64,000 nucleotides of DNA from assembly GCF_028750675.1 (NCBI RefSeq), contig NZ_JAQQPZ010000003.1, positions 186,001 to 250,000 on the forward strand. The letters run 5' to 3'. Position numbers and translations under genes: made by a program. Position 1 is the stretch's first letter. Each line of letters opens with the position of its first letter. The DNA comes from Shewanella metallivivens (GTDB lineage: Bacteria; Pseudomonadota; Gammaproteobacteria; Enterobacterales; Shewanellaceae). Below the pieces are notes generated by a model, which made no database searches, had not been told where the DNA came from, and saw only the letters and a list, made by a program, of their open reading frames with translations. Below are positions 7,392 through 15,080 of the stretch, piece after piece.

Positions 7392-7583
7392 TTAGCTTTT
7401 CACTTGAGGGTTTGGTCGGCCTTGATTGTCACCAAAACTGACATCGTGTTTTTCAAGGTATTCACGAATAAGCTGACGGGTAACTTGCGATGGAGTGAGA
7501 TCTTGAGCCGCACACAATTGCTCAAATGCCTGCTTTTTTAGCGGGTCCATTAATACAGTAAAACGTGCAGTTTTGTTTTCCAC
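7392..7583 (-). CDS. CopG-like ribbon-helix-helix protein
   Basis: Coding character begins at a GTG at 7583 (VENKTARFTVLMDPLKKQAF), with AAAGG about ten bases upstream. An ATG further upstream at 7673 would add residues that look non-coding. The product has 63 residues. The ARFTVLMD strand followed by KKQAFEQLCAAQDLTPSQVTRQLIREYLEKH fits a ribbon-helix-helix DNA-binding dimer. The tail is polar. No partner toxin lies next to it, so a stand-alone regulator is more likely than an antitoxin. Its target is unknown. Confidence 0.7.
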   Translation of the reverse strand: MENKTARFTVLMDPLKKQAFEQLCAAQDLTPSQVTRQLIREYLEKHDVSFGDNQGRPNPQVKS

Positions 7584-7717
7584 TGGTGATGACCTTTTAT
7601 TGGAACATGATAATTTGATTATAATGCAGTGATAGATTAAAGGCCATATTTCACAGCGGATATTCAATGGCACTCAGCAATACGAGTCATATCGCTAAGC
7701 AAAATCATAGTGGCAGC

Positions 7718-9040
7718 TTATGCCATGCTGGTTAACTGTTGTTTCAGGGCATTAAAAGTCGGTCTTGCGCTTAAGCTAGGCTGTAAGCAATCTTGTACTA
7801 ATTGATGTAGCACTTCCGTCTTGGGACTATGAGCGGGCTCAATTAGATTTAGCATGTCTTCAATCATGTACCCAAACGCCCTAACCTCAATAGCTTGCAT
7901 TAACACACGACGTTCGGGGCTAAACTGGTTTAAGTTAGATGCGGCGCCAAAGTCACCAAATAACACATTGCCTTGCGGATTTATCATTGTGTTATGCGCA
8001 TAAATATCACCATGACTTATTCCATTTTGATGTAAATGCGCCAAAATATCGGCCATCTGAGTTGCTATTTTAATGATACGTGGCTCACTAAATCGCGTGT
8101 TTGGCTCAAAGGTATCGCGGCTACAGGTTTGCAGCGATGGCGGTAAACCTAAATTGGCGTAACTTGGCGGAATAAGTTGCATCACTAGGCCTAATTGGTC
8201 GGCCTGGTTAATTTGTGCCAGTACATTGATTAAATTAGGATGCTCACCTGCGGTTAAACAGCAATCTAGCTCGTCAGCCGGATAACCATCACTGGTGACC
8301 ATGCCTTTGAATAGTTTGACAGCAACCTCATCAGTACAACGAAATTCGCCAGTTCCGTGCTGCAAAGCGATATGTGATGCTTGATAAATTAAACCAGAAG
8401 CGCCCTGCCCGAGCAATTTACCTAACTGAAATTGGTTTAGCGGTACCGTTGGGACTCGTGTGTTATCACAATGCTCAACATGACTAAAACGATTACCCGA
8501 AAAAGCCAGCCAGGCCAATTGGGGTAATTTAAATAACCATTGCGGTAATTCAGCGAGTTGATTGGCAGATAACCTGAGTAAAGCCAATTGATGACACTTT
8601 GCCATACTGGCTGGCAATGAAGTTAAACGATTACCGGCTAGCGCGAGCTTTTCAAGACGATAACATTGCCCGATACTGTCTGGTAGTTGCTCAATCTGAT
8701 TATCGGTTAAAATTAACCAGCGGGTTTGTGTTGGGATTGATGCGCTTGATACCGTTCTAATTTGGTTAGCTTTGAAGCCAATCATTTCTAAGTTGGGGCA
8801 TTGGCCTAGTACATCAGGTAAATGTTCAAACTGGTTATTCGACAAAAACAGGATTTTTAATTGATGTAAATCGGCAAAGTTGTCAGGAAGCGACGACAAT
8901 TGATTGTCGGTTAAATCGAGCACTTCTAACGTCTCTGCTAACTCAAATAATTTAGCTGGAAACTCACTCAGTCCTTGGGCGATTTTGACTCGTGTTTGTC
9001 CGTGCAATAAACCATCATTTAATTGTTGCAGTGTGTGCAT
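7718..9040 (-). CDS. Leucine-rich-repeat protein with C-terminal protein kinase domain
   Basis: The 440-residue protein has about seven leucine-rich repeats (residues 30-185; LEVLDLTDNQLSSLPDNF and similar units). A eukaryotic-like kinase domain follows at residues 204-440. Kinase landmarks are the Gly loop LGQGASG (210-216), the VAVK lysine (242), HGDIYAHN (343-350, with HGD replacing HRD) and DFG (363-365). The catalytic Asp and Asn are present, so it may be active. There is no signal peptide or membrane segment, so it is probably cytoplasmic. The substrate is unknown. It stands alone between the CopG-like gene and the nemA region. Confidence 0.9.
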   Translation of the reverse strand: MHTLQQLNDGLLHGQTRVKIAQGLSEFPAKLFELAETLEVLDLTDNQLSSLPDNFADLHQLKILFLSNNQFEHLPDVLGQCPNLEMIGFKANQIRTVSSASIPTQTRWLILTDNQIEQLPDSIGQCYRLEKLALAGNRLTSLPASMAKCHQLALLRLSANQLAELPQWLFKLPQLAWLAFSGNRFSHVEHCDNTRVPTVPLNQFQLGKLLGQGASGLIYQASHIALQHGTGEFRCTDEVAVKLFKGMVTSDGYPADELDCCLTAGEHPNLINVLAQINQADQLGLVMQLIPPSYANLGLPPSLQTCSRDTFEPNTRFSEPRIIKIATQMADILAHLHQNGISHGDIYAHNTMINPQGNVLFGDFGAASNLNQFSPERRVLMQAIEVRAFGYMIEDMLNLIEPAHSPKTEVLHQLVQDCLQPSLSARPTFNALKQQLTSMA

Positions 9041-9102
9041 AACGCTTCTCTGTGCCTAAAATTGTCGACATAGTAATAGACAGCACTCAGGGAGACAAAT
9101 TT

Positions 9103-9276
9103 ATGGCAAAAAAAAGACCACAGCAAAAGCTGTGGCCAAGACGGATGCTAAAAACACAAATTGGGGTTGATCATTTAGCGCCACTTATTGGCATTAGCAT
9201 GACAATAAGTGGATTCCTACAAAAATGCGCTTATACGCAAACAACAAAAAGATTACCCTGTACCCAAACAACCTGA
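9103..9276 (+). CDS. Doubtful small ORF
   Basis: An ATG at 9103 preceded by AGGGAGA opens 57 codons (MAKKRPQQKLWPRRMLKTQ...). The N terminus is basic and plausible, but the C-terminal part is low-complexity and reads into the repeat region. I recognise no family. It may be a remnant or a chance frame. Confidence 0.2.
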   Translation: MAKKRPQQKLWPRRMLKTQIGVDHLAPLIGISMTISGFLQKCAYTQTTKRLPCTQTT

Positions 9277-9320
9277 AGATGCTCGATTTCAGCAATAATT
9301 TACACGCGTTTAGGCAAGAC

Positions 9321-9365
9321 ATTGATTGCGGGTAATGGTTGTTCCCTTTCCAAAATCAATAACGC
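9321..9365. repeat. Dispersed hairpin repeat, copy 1
   Basis: Arms ATTGATT (9321-9327) and AATCAAT (9354-9360) flank the 19-nt core GTAATGGTTGTTCCCTTTC (9332-9350), and AACGC follows. The same core and the same AACGC occur at 14225-14258, where the arms are different but again complementary. Confidence 0.75.
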
Positions 9366-9442
9366 TGCATTAACGCGCCTAGCATTGAATACACGGTGAA
9401 ACTCTGAAACACGTTTATTCAAGTTGATTGAATATAATTAGG

Positions 9443-10486
9443 TTAAATTAACTCGGTTAACATGGTGTCAGCGTAAGCAACTAGCTCATCACCGTTGCGC
9501 ACCTTTGCCACATAGTCTGGGTTGGCAATAAACGGACGGCCAATGGCTAACAAGTCAAACTTGTTTTCGCTAATAGCTGCGCTGCCGGTTTCTGCGGTGT
9601 AACTTCCCACACCGACCAATGTGCCGGTGTAAACGCTACGAAGGTATGCCGATATGCTACCGCCTAGGTAATCAAACTCCATTGAGTCGTCAAAAATACC
9701 GCCATGTAAAAACGCTAAATTACGTTTAGCCAACTCAGGTAGTAAATAGTCAAATACATCACGATCTCGTGGGTCGGTTGCCATATTGAAATAAGCACCT
9801 GGCGATACGCGCAATGCAGTTCGGTCTGCGCCGATACGAGCAATAACAGCATCAACAACCTCTAAGGCAAAGCGTGACATGTTTTCAGGCGTTTGACCGT
9901 ATTCGTCTTCACGACGATTACTGTCGTGATGTAAAAATTGGTCAATTAGATAACCATTCGCACCATGAATTTCTACACCGTCAAAACCGGCATCAATAGC
10001 GTTGGCAGCCGCTTGCGCATAATCGTTAACCAGTTGTTTGATGTCTTCAATTGTGGCGGCTTTTGGGGTTTGGTAAACCAGTTCGCGCATTCTTGGCACT
10101 GTGCCTTCAATCGATTGAGCTGAAGCAGACAATACATCACCACCACCAAAAAAGTGTGGGTGAGCCACCCGGCCGGTGTGCCATAACTGGGCAAATATTT
10201 TGCCGCCATTTTTGTGCACAGCGTCTGTCACTACACGCCAGCCATCTATTTGTGCAGGAGTAAATAACCCCGGAGTGTTTGGATAGCCTTGCCCGTCGGC
10301 ACGAATAATGGTGGCTTCACTGATAATTAAACCGGCCTCTGCACGGCGGGCATAATAATCGGCAATCTGCTGGGTAGGCACAAGATCATCATCGGCCATA
10401 CAGCGAGTTAATGGTGCCATTAAAATCTTGTTTGATAATGTTAGGGTGTCATTGAGCTTATATGGCGTAAATAAATTGGCCGTCAT
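9443..10486 (-). CDS. nemA: Alkene reductase, Old Yellow Enzyme family (NemA-like)
   Basis: This 347-residue FMN- and NADPH-dependent ene-reductase is expected to reduce N-ethylmaleimide, other activated alkenes and nitro compounds. OYE features are NKILMAPLTRCMA near the N terminus, FAQLWHTGRVAHP, the substrate-binding GVEIHGANGYLIDQFLH and SNRREDEYGQTPENMSRF. At the end, LLAIGRPFIANPDYVAKVRNG binds the FMN phosphate. It is divergent from a TetR-family gene, with two palindromic operators just upstream of its start. This arrangement suggests induction by electrophiles, as for E. coli NemR-nemA. Confidence 0.93.
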   Translation of the reverse strand: MTANLFTPYKLNDTLTLSNKILMAPLTRCMADDDLVPTQQIADYYARRAEAGLIISEATIIRADGQGYPNTPGLFTPAQIDGWRVVTDAVHKNGGKIFAQLWHTGRVAHPHFFGGGDVLSASAQSIEGTVPRMRELVYQTPKAATIEDIKQLVNDYAQAAANAIDAGFDGVEIHGANGYLIDQFLHHDSNRREDEYGQTPENMSRFALEVVDAVIARIGADRTALRVSPGAYFNMATDPRDRDVFDYLLPELAKRNLAFLHGGIFDDSMEFDYLGGSISAYLRSVYTGTLVGVGSYTAETGSAAISENKFDLLAIGRPFIANPDYVAKVRNGDELVAYADTMLTELI

Positions 10487-10502
10487 GTGACGCTCTCCTT
10501 AA

Positions 10503-10547
10503 TTGAATACACATTCAAGAATAAAGATATTTGAATATACATTCAAG
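10503..10547. promoter_or_regulatory. Two palindromic operators between nemA and the TetR gene
   Basis: Two 16-bp palindromes, TTGAATACACATTCAA (10503-10518) and TTGAATATACATTCAA (10531-10546), share arms TTGAAT/ATTCAA. Their centres are 28 bp apart, immediately upstream of nemA. They are the likely binding sites of the divergent TetR-family regulator. A further half-site (TTTGAATA) lies near 10553. Confidence 0.75.
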
Positions 10548-10631
10548 TATTTTTTGAATAGTCGGTCAATTTTGGATAGACTCAGAAAATATGAGCTATT
10601 GCGCTTTGTTATGAACTATAAGTGGCAGAAT

Positions 10632-11216
10632 ATGAGACACGCTGAATTTGATAGAGAACGAGTATTACGTGCCGCCATGTGTACCTTTATGGTGAATGGG
10701 TACGCGAAAACCAGCATGCAAGATCTCACCAAAGCAACAGGATTACATCCGGGATCAATTTATTGTGCGTTTGACAATAAAAAAGGCTTATTCATCGCAG
10801 CGATAGAACAATATCAGCAAGATCGGACCGCTCAATTTAGGCAATTGTTTGCCAATGGCCGCTCTGCTGTAGACAATTTAACTGATTACCTGGCGCAAAT
10901 ATTACAAGAATGCTTAAGTTGCGACGCTACCCAGGCATGTTTATTGACTAAGTCCCTCAGTGAAATGGGTGAGCAAGATGAGCAGATTAAGCAAATCGCT
11001 TGTGAATTTTTACAATCCTGGCACCAATCATTAGCACAAGTGTTCGACACAGCAAAAGCACAACAGCTTATTCCTCAAGAGAGTGATAGCCAGTTTTTAG
11101 CTCAGTATTTAGTCATGGGAATTTACGGATTAAGAACGGTAGCACACACTCAACCCAACGTAGAAGTATTACAACCCTTAGCAGATAAGCTGCTCGCGGA
11201 TTTAATTAGACATTAA
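10632..11216 (+). CDS. TetR/AcrR family transcriptional regulator
   Basis: The N-terminal helix-turn-helix is clear (FDRERVLRAAMCTFMVNGYAKTSMQDLTKATGLHPGSIYCAFDNKKGLF), followed by a helical ligand-binding half. I chose the ATG at 10632 (194 residues). An in-frame ATG at 10611 is possible. A TTG at 10503 lies on the operator itself and would add an atypical 43-residue extension. No start has a good ribosome binding site. Several Cys residues (CLSCDATQACLL) could sense electrophiles. It is divergent from the nemA-like gene and probably represses it and itself. Confidence 0.88.
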   Translation: MRHAEFDRERVLRAAMCTFMVNGYAKTSMQDLTKATGLHPGSIYCAFDNKKGLFIAAIEQYQQDRTAQFRQLFANGRSAVDNLTDYLAQILQECLSCDATQACLLTKSLSEMGEQDEQIKQIACEFLQSWHQSLAQVFDTAKAQQLIPQESDSQFLAQYLVMGIYGLRTVAHTQPNVEVLQPLADKLLADLIRH

Positions 11217-11243
11217 AAAAGACACTTGCGTGTCTTTTTTATT
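11214..11243. terminator. Bidirectional terminator between the TetR and TIGR02922-like genes
   Basis: The hairpin AAAAAAGACAC-ttgc-GTGTCTTTTTT lies at the end of the tetR-type gene and faces the convergent minus-strand gene. Confidence 0.85.
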
Positions 11244-11265
11244 ATTAACGACTCAACATGATTGA

Positions 11266-11514
11266 TTAGCCAACAGTGCGCTGCGAATAAACGCGCTCAC
11301 CTAGCGAATTCAATATTGTGCACTCACCTTCGAGTACCGCAATAATTGACTTACCACGACGGAATGACTCAGGGATCATGACTCGTCCAGATTGACTTAC
11401 TGGTAAATCAGTCAATACAGCGTTGTACATTTCAAGACCTGCTGGAGCATCATAAAATAACACGGTGACTGTCGCATTTTGTGCTTGAACTGCTTTAGCA
11501 GATTCAGATTTCAT
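11266..11514 (-). CDS. TIGR02922-like conserved small protein
   Basis: This is an 82-residue protein of unknown function. Its core, VTVLFYDAPAGLEMYNAVLTDL, SGRVMIPESFRRGKSIIAV and LEGECTILNSLGERV, resembles the TIGR02922 family, which is found mainly in Shewanella and Colwellia. It has no signal peptide or membrane segment, and appears to be a small all-beta cytoplasmic protein. The family label is from memory of the motif and was not searched. Confidence 0.7.
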   Translation of the reverse strand: MKSESAKAVQAQNATVTVLFYDAPAGLEMYNAVLTDLPVSQSGRVMIPESFRRGKSIIAVLEGECTILNSLGERVYSQRTVG

Positions 11515-11929
11515 ATTAGGACTCTCATTTCTAGCATTCTATATCTAAGTGTAGAAATGATATTGATAGTTGCAAATCATCAATACATCTCAGGGTAAAA
11601 TAAGGAGCGATCCTCAGGCATTACTCCTGAGTATCTCTCACAGAGAAGTCCTTTCTCCTATTATGTTTTTGGCTATCATTGATAACACATCAGCAAATTG
11701 TAGTATCGAATACACTTACTTGATACATAAACTTAACACATCAGAGGTGTAAATATGAGTATTTCTATGTGGCTCACATTCCTTCACAAAGCAAAATATG
11801 ATGATACTTATCGCGTTATCGACAGTATTTCGACAATAATTATGCTCTGCACCTAAACACATCGGCTTATTCCTGCTAGAATCGGCGGCACTTTTACGAC
11901 TTCCATTTCCGAAATATAACGAGATTAAG
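11515..11929. other. Intergenic region upstream of the YebC-like gene
   Basis: It holds a small hairpin (CTCAGG-cattact-CCTGAG, near 11612-11632) and AT-rich DNA. Short plus-strand frames at 11570-11752 and 11755-11856 are present. Only the second has a good ribosome binding site. The promoter of the YebC-like gene should lie between 11830 and 11925. Confidence 0.35.
11755..11856 (+). CDS. Candidate 33-residue small protein
   Basis: An ATG with GAGGTG five bases upstream opens 33 codons ([20 protein letters not shown]...). The product is mixed hydrophobic and polar, ending in a hydrophobic run (ISTIIMLC). It resembles no family I know. The ribosome binding site overlaps the end of another short frame. 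Evidence is limited to that site. Confidence 0.2.
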   Translation: MSISMWLTFLHKAKYDDTYRVIDSISTIIMLCT

Positions 11930-12655
11930 ATGGGCAGAGCATACCAAAACCGTAAAGAATCAATGGCTAAAACAGCCGGTCAAAAAACACGCCTTTATTC
12001 GCGCTACGGTAAAGAAATTTACATTTGCGCCAAGCAAGGTGGTGTAGATCCAGATGGCAATTTAGCACTACGCAGCTTAATAACCCGCGCTAAAAAAGAC
12101 CAAGTGCCAGCACACGTCATTGAACGTGCAATTGAAAAAGCGCGTGGCGGTGGCGGAGAAGATTACGACACTGCACGTTACGAAGGTTTTGGCCCTGGCG
12201 GCTGCATGGTAATTGTTGACTGCTTAACCGATAACGGTAACCGTACCTTTACTCAAGTTCGTCAAGCTTTTGTAAAAAATGATGCCAAATTAGGTAGCCC
12301 TGGTACTGTTGGCCATATGTTTGAACATCAAGCCGTATTTGTTTTTGAAGGTGAAGATGACGAAGCCATTCTTGAATTACTGATGATGGCAGAAATTGAT
12401 GTCACTGATGTTGAATTAGAAGACGGTATGATCAGTGTATTTGCACCAGTATCTGAATTTAACAATATCAGAACCGCTTTAACAGATGAGTTCCCAGAAA
12501 TCGACTTTAAAGTTGAGAACTTATCTTTTGTGCCACAAACAATGACAACCATTAGTGGTGAAGACATTGAGACATTTGATAAGTTTATTGCCGCATTAGA
12601 AGACTGTGATGATGTTCAAAACATTTATCATAACGCTGAAATTGACGAAGAATAA
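11930..12655 (+). CDS. YebC/PmpR family protein (YeeN-like)
   Basis: This 241-residue protein belongs to the YebC/TACO1 family. Members have been described as transcriptional regulators, and more recently as translation factors that help ribosomes through difficult sequences. Landmarks are [76 protein letters not shown] and the acidic end [15 protein letters not shown]. The N terminus (MGRAYQN rather than MAGHSKW) places it nearer YeeN than YebC. It is monocistronic, with a strong terminator. Confidence 0.9.
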   Translation: MGRAYQNRKESMAKTAGQKTRLYSRYGKEIYICAKQGGVDPDGNLALRSLITRAKKDQVPAHVIERAIEKARGGGGEDYDTARYEGFGPGGCMVIVDCLTDNGNRTFTQVRQAFVKNDAKLGSPGTVGHMFEHQAVFVFEGEDDEAILELLMMAEIDVTDVELEDGMISVFAPVSEFNNIRTALTDEFPEIDFKVENLSFVPQTMTTISGEDIETFDKFIAALEDCDDVQNIYHNAEIDEE

Positions 12656-12671
12656 TCAACTTTAGCAACAA

Positions 12672-12706
12672 TCAAAAACGCAGCCCTTAGGCTGCGTTTT
12701 TTGTGT
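12672..12706. terminator. Terminator between the YebC-like gene and hpf
   Basis: The hairpin AAAACGCAGCC-ctta-GGCTGCGTTTT with a T-tract follows the plus-strand gene. It also lies just past the end of the minus-strand hpf gene. Confidence 0.88.
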
Positions 12707-12715
12707 TCAAATGGA

Positions 12716-13072
12716 TTAACGAAGGTCCATCTCTTGTACTTTTTCATAAGCAATTTCAGGCGCCGTAACATCAGGCTTTTCATGTAAATCTGCTTTAAGT
12801 TGACCTTTGCGGTGTTTCAAAGCTGCATCTAATTTTTTTGCAGCGCTGGTAATGGCTGGATACATGACTGCATTATTACCTTTTGCAGCAATTCGAGTTC
12901 CTTCATAGTTAGTACGAATTTCAACATCAAATTCACCGTGCTCTTTAGCAATAATGATGTCTAACGAAATAAGCGTTGGGAAATGGCTAGCTATTTTAGC
13001 GAATTTTTCTTCTACGTGTTGTTTGACAGTATCAGTAACATCAACATGGTGACCAGAAAGATTTATTTTCAT
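12716..13072 (-). CDS. hpf: Ribosome hibernation promoting factor (HPF/RaiA family, short form)
   Basis: The 118-residue short HPF/YfiA-type protein should bind the 30S A and P sites in stationary phase and help form or stabilise inactive ribosomes. The fold is seen as MKINLSGHHVDVTDTVKQHVEEKFAKI, then DIIIAKEHGEFDVEIRT, then AAKGNNAVMYPAITSAAKKLDAALKHRKGQL with its conserved basic helix. It is isolated from rpoN, so the distinction between HPF and RaiA (YfiA) is uncertain. A duplicated 25-bp sequence lies just upstream. Confidence 0.88.
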   Translation of the reverse strand: MKINLSGHHVDVTDTVKQHVEEKFAKIASHFPTLISLDIIIAKEHGEFDVEIRTNYEGTRIAAKGNNAVMYPAITSAAKKLDAALKHRKGQLKADLHEKPDVTAPEIAYEKVQEMDLR

Positions 13073-13477
13073 AGATTGTCCTTAACAGAATTTACTTGCC
13101 AAATTTATCGCGTTGTACAAATGCATGCTGACATAAATAACTAAGTTGTACAAATGCATGCTGACATAATTAGACATGGGGCATGTGGGTAAAATCACAA
13201 GTGGTCAATTTAAAAATATGAAGTATGTACCACCAGCAAGTGTTTAAAACCAACTCGAATGGGCTATATCAAATAGACCTAACCCTTACATTGATTAAAC
13301 ATCAGATTACTGATTAAGTATAGACACATTTTTAACGACGTTGGTTGCAACTTTCGTGTTGTTTATACAAATGGTGATAAACCCATCAATTACTCCGTAA
13401 AAGCAGTTAATTTATAAGCAAATGTACCGATTTTATTTTTTTATATTAAGTCGAATTAATCATTATTAGGATCCATC
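13073..13477. other. Intergenic region between hpf and the DsbA-like gene
   Basis: There is no gene here. The hpf-proximal side contains the 25-bp direct repeat at 13112-13169. The rest is AT-rich DNA, with the ribosome binding site and promoter of the DsbA-like gene probably between 13400 and 13475. Confidence 0.4.
13112..13169. repeat. 25-bp direct repeat upstream of hpf (two copies, period 33 bp)
   Basis: Bases 13112-13136 and 13145-13169 are identical and begin GTTGTACAAATGCATGC. Each copy contains the palindromes TTGTACAA and GCATGC. They lie 40-97 bp upstream of the hpf start, where promoter or operator elements are expected. Confidence 0.85.
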
Positions 13478-14128
13478 ATGGCATCAAAACAGCTCCAAAT
13501 TGACATTGTTTCAGACGTAATGTGCCCGTGGTGCATTGTAGGATATCGTCGCCTTGAGCTTGCATTAAGCCAATTTGACGACCTTGATGTCACGTTAAAA
13601 TGGCACCCTTTTGAGCTGAATCCCACAATGGGGCCAGAAGGCCAGCATTTAGGCGAACATATTGCTGAAAAATATGGTTCGACCCCAGAACAAAGCGCTC
13701 AAAACCGTCAACGATTAACCCAAATGGGGGCCGATTTAGGCTTTGAGTTTAAGTTTTCAGACTCATCGCGAATTTATAACACTCTACTTGCCCATCAATT
13801 ACTGTACTGGGCAGCCGGCTCTGGTAAGCAAACTGAGCTAAAACTGGCATTGTTCACAAGCTACTTTACCGAGCAGGAGAACCCAGATGATATTGAAGTG
13901 TTAGTCGAAGCCGCCACTGGTGTTGGGTTAGATGCAGACGAAGCCCGCGCCATATTAACCGACAAGCGTTATGAAAAAGCGGTCAAAGAAGAAGAGCAAT
14001 TGTGGATCAATCGCGGAATTCAAGCTGTGCCGGCCATCGTGTTTAATCAGCAATATTTAGTGTCTGGAGCGCAAGAGCCCGCAACTATTGCAGAGTTAAT
14101 CGCTAAGCTCACTGCAGACGCGGCATAA
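13478..14128 (+). CDS. DsbA family oxidoreductase (FrnE-like)
   Basis: This 216-residue thioredoxin-fold protein has a C16-P-W-C19 redox motif and no signal peptide, so it is cytoplasmic. The layout IDIVSDVMCPWCIVGYRRLE, WHPFELNP, GVGLDADEARAIL and GIQAVPAIVFNQQYLVSGAQ fits the FrnE/2-hydroxychromene-2-carboxylate isomerase branch. The cis-proline region is AVPAIVF. It probably acts as a thiol-disulfide oxidoreductase, and its physiological substrate is unknown. AGGATC precedes the start. Confidence 0.9.
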   Translation: MASKQLQIDIVSDVMCPWCIVGYRRLELALSQFDDLDVTLKWHPFELNPTMGPEGQHLGEHIAEKYGSTPEQSAQNRQRLTQMGADLGFEFKFSDSSRIYNTLLAHQLLYWAAGSGKQTELKLALFTSYFTEQENPDDIEVLVEAATGVGLDADEARAILTDKRYEKAVKEEEQLWINRGIQAVPAIVFNQQYLVSGAQEPATIAELIAKLTADAA

Positions 14129-14485
14129 CTCAACATAGCTTAAGCCTAATGACTAATACCAGTCCGTATTAATAAGTGACCACTCAGAATGTGCTGCGTT
14201 TTTTGATTAAGGCATCGCTATGCCGTAATGGTTGTTCCCTTTCAAATAGCGATAACGCAGAGCAAAAACGGCTGGGCATTTCTTTCAGGCGAGTCATCAC
14301 TGACTATCGCACAATGGTTTAACAGCAGTTTAAACGCATTTTTCGATCGGCTTCATAGACTTTTATGTGCGCTTGGTGTTGAATCTAGCATAACAAGTTA
14401 TCGTTTCACTCACCTTCGCTCTGAAATTAAACGATACATTGAGTTGTAATATACACCACAACGTTAGTGGTTTTGGGAGTACAGA
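14129..14485. other. Intergenic repeat region between the DsbA-like and OsmC genes
   Basis: No ordinary gene is present. The left end (14154-14175) has AATACCAGTCCGTATT, a short inverted repeat similar to sequence near 40893. The hairpin repeat copy 2 follows at 14214-14258. A plus-strand frame at 14228-14449 begins inside the repeat and is probably repeat-encoded noise. An imperfect element of about 300 bp may fill this whole interval. Confidence 0.45.
14214..14258. repeat. Dispersed hairpin repeat, copy 2
   Basis: Arms ATCGCTAT (14214-14221) and ATAGCGAT (14246-14253) flank the same 19-nt core as at 9332 (here 14225-14243), followed by the same AACGC. The arm sequences differ from copy 1 but pair perfectly. 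Confidence 0.75.
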
Positions 14486-14938
14486 ATGGGTTTTAAAACA
14501 ACGGTAAATTGGCAGTCTTCACCCAGTGAAGAGGGTGAATTTAATCGCGACCATCAGATCAAATTTGGTACAGGGCAAACTATCGACGCATCTTCGGCAC
14601 CTGAATATAAAGGCAATGCCGATAAAGTGAACCCAGAAGAAAGTTTACTGGCGGCATTATCGTCATGTCATATGCTGACTTTTTTAGCGATTGCGCATTT
14701 AAAGCGACTGCCCGTGTTGAGCTATGTTGACAATGCCACTGCCGATTTAGGCAAAAATGAGGCGGGCAAAATAGCGGTAGTAAAAATGACACTTGAGCCA
14801 ACTGTCATTTTTGCTGAAGGCGTTGAAGTCGACCAAGAAACCTTAGATAAAATACATGAAAAAGCGCATGCAAACTGTTTCATTGCCAATTCAGTTGCCT
14901 GTGAAGTCGAGATTAAAACACCTCAAACAGCACACTAA
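14486..14938 (+). CDS. OsmC family peroxiredoxin-like protein
   Basis: This 150-residue OsmC/Ohr-superfamily protein should detoxify organic hydroperoxides with two conserved cysteines. The first lies in LLAALSSCHMLTFLAIA (near residue 61) and the second in KAHANCFIANSVAC (near residue 131). The family pattern NPEESLLAALSSCH is clear. It resembles the YhfA/general OsmC branch rather than Ohr. GGGAGT lies close to the ATG. It is followed by a strong terminator. Confidence 0.92.
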   Translation: MGFKTTVNWQSSPSEEGEFNRDHQIKFGTGQTIDASSAPEYKGNADKVNPEESLLAALSSCHMLTFLAIAHLKRLPVLSYVDNATADLGKNEAGKIAVVKMTLEPTVIFAEGVEVDQETLDKIHEKAHANCFIANSVACEVEIKTPQTAH

Positions 14939-14975
14939 TTCTCGTTAGCTCAAGTATCATGTTTCATCATTGATA

Positions 14976-15017
14976 AAAATGCCCCTACCCAATTGGATTT
15001 GGCAGGGGCATTTTTTA
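14976..15017. terminator. Terminator downstream of the OsmC gene
   Basis: The hairpin AAATGCCCCT...AGGGGCATTTTTT flanks an inner loop of about 20 nt. It may also serve the convergent tricorn-like gene. Confidence 0.8.
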
Positions 15018-15080
15018 CTTACAGGCTGAGCTTACAAACCGAGCTGACTGCCTTTAATACAAGCAAGGCGAACAGCAAGC

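Noticed and set aside
7392..7583. CopG-like protein considered as the antitoxin of a toxin-antitoxin pair
   Set aside because: No small toxin gene lies next to it. The neighbours are the PhnA-like gene and the LRR kinase.
9973..10263. Extra frames on both strands inside the nemA-like gene
   Set aside because: They are shadows of the well-conserved OYE coding sequence.
14228..14449. Plus-strand frame of 73 codons before the OsmC gene
   Set aside because: It starts inside the hairpin repeat core and has no ribosome binding site. It is probably repeat-derived noise.
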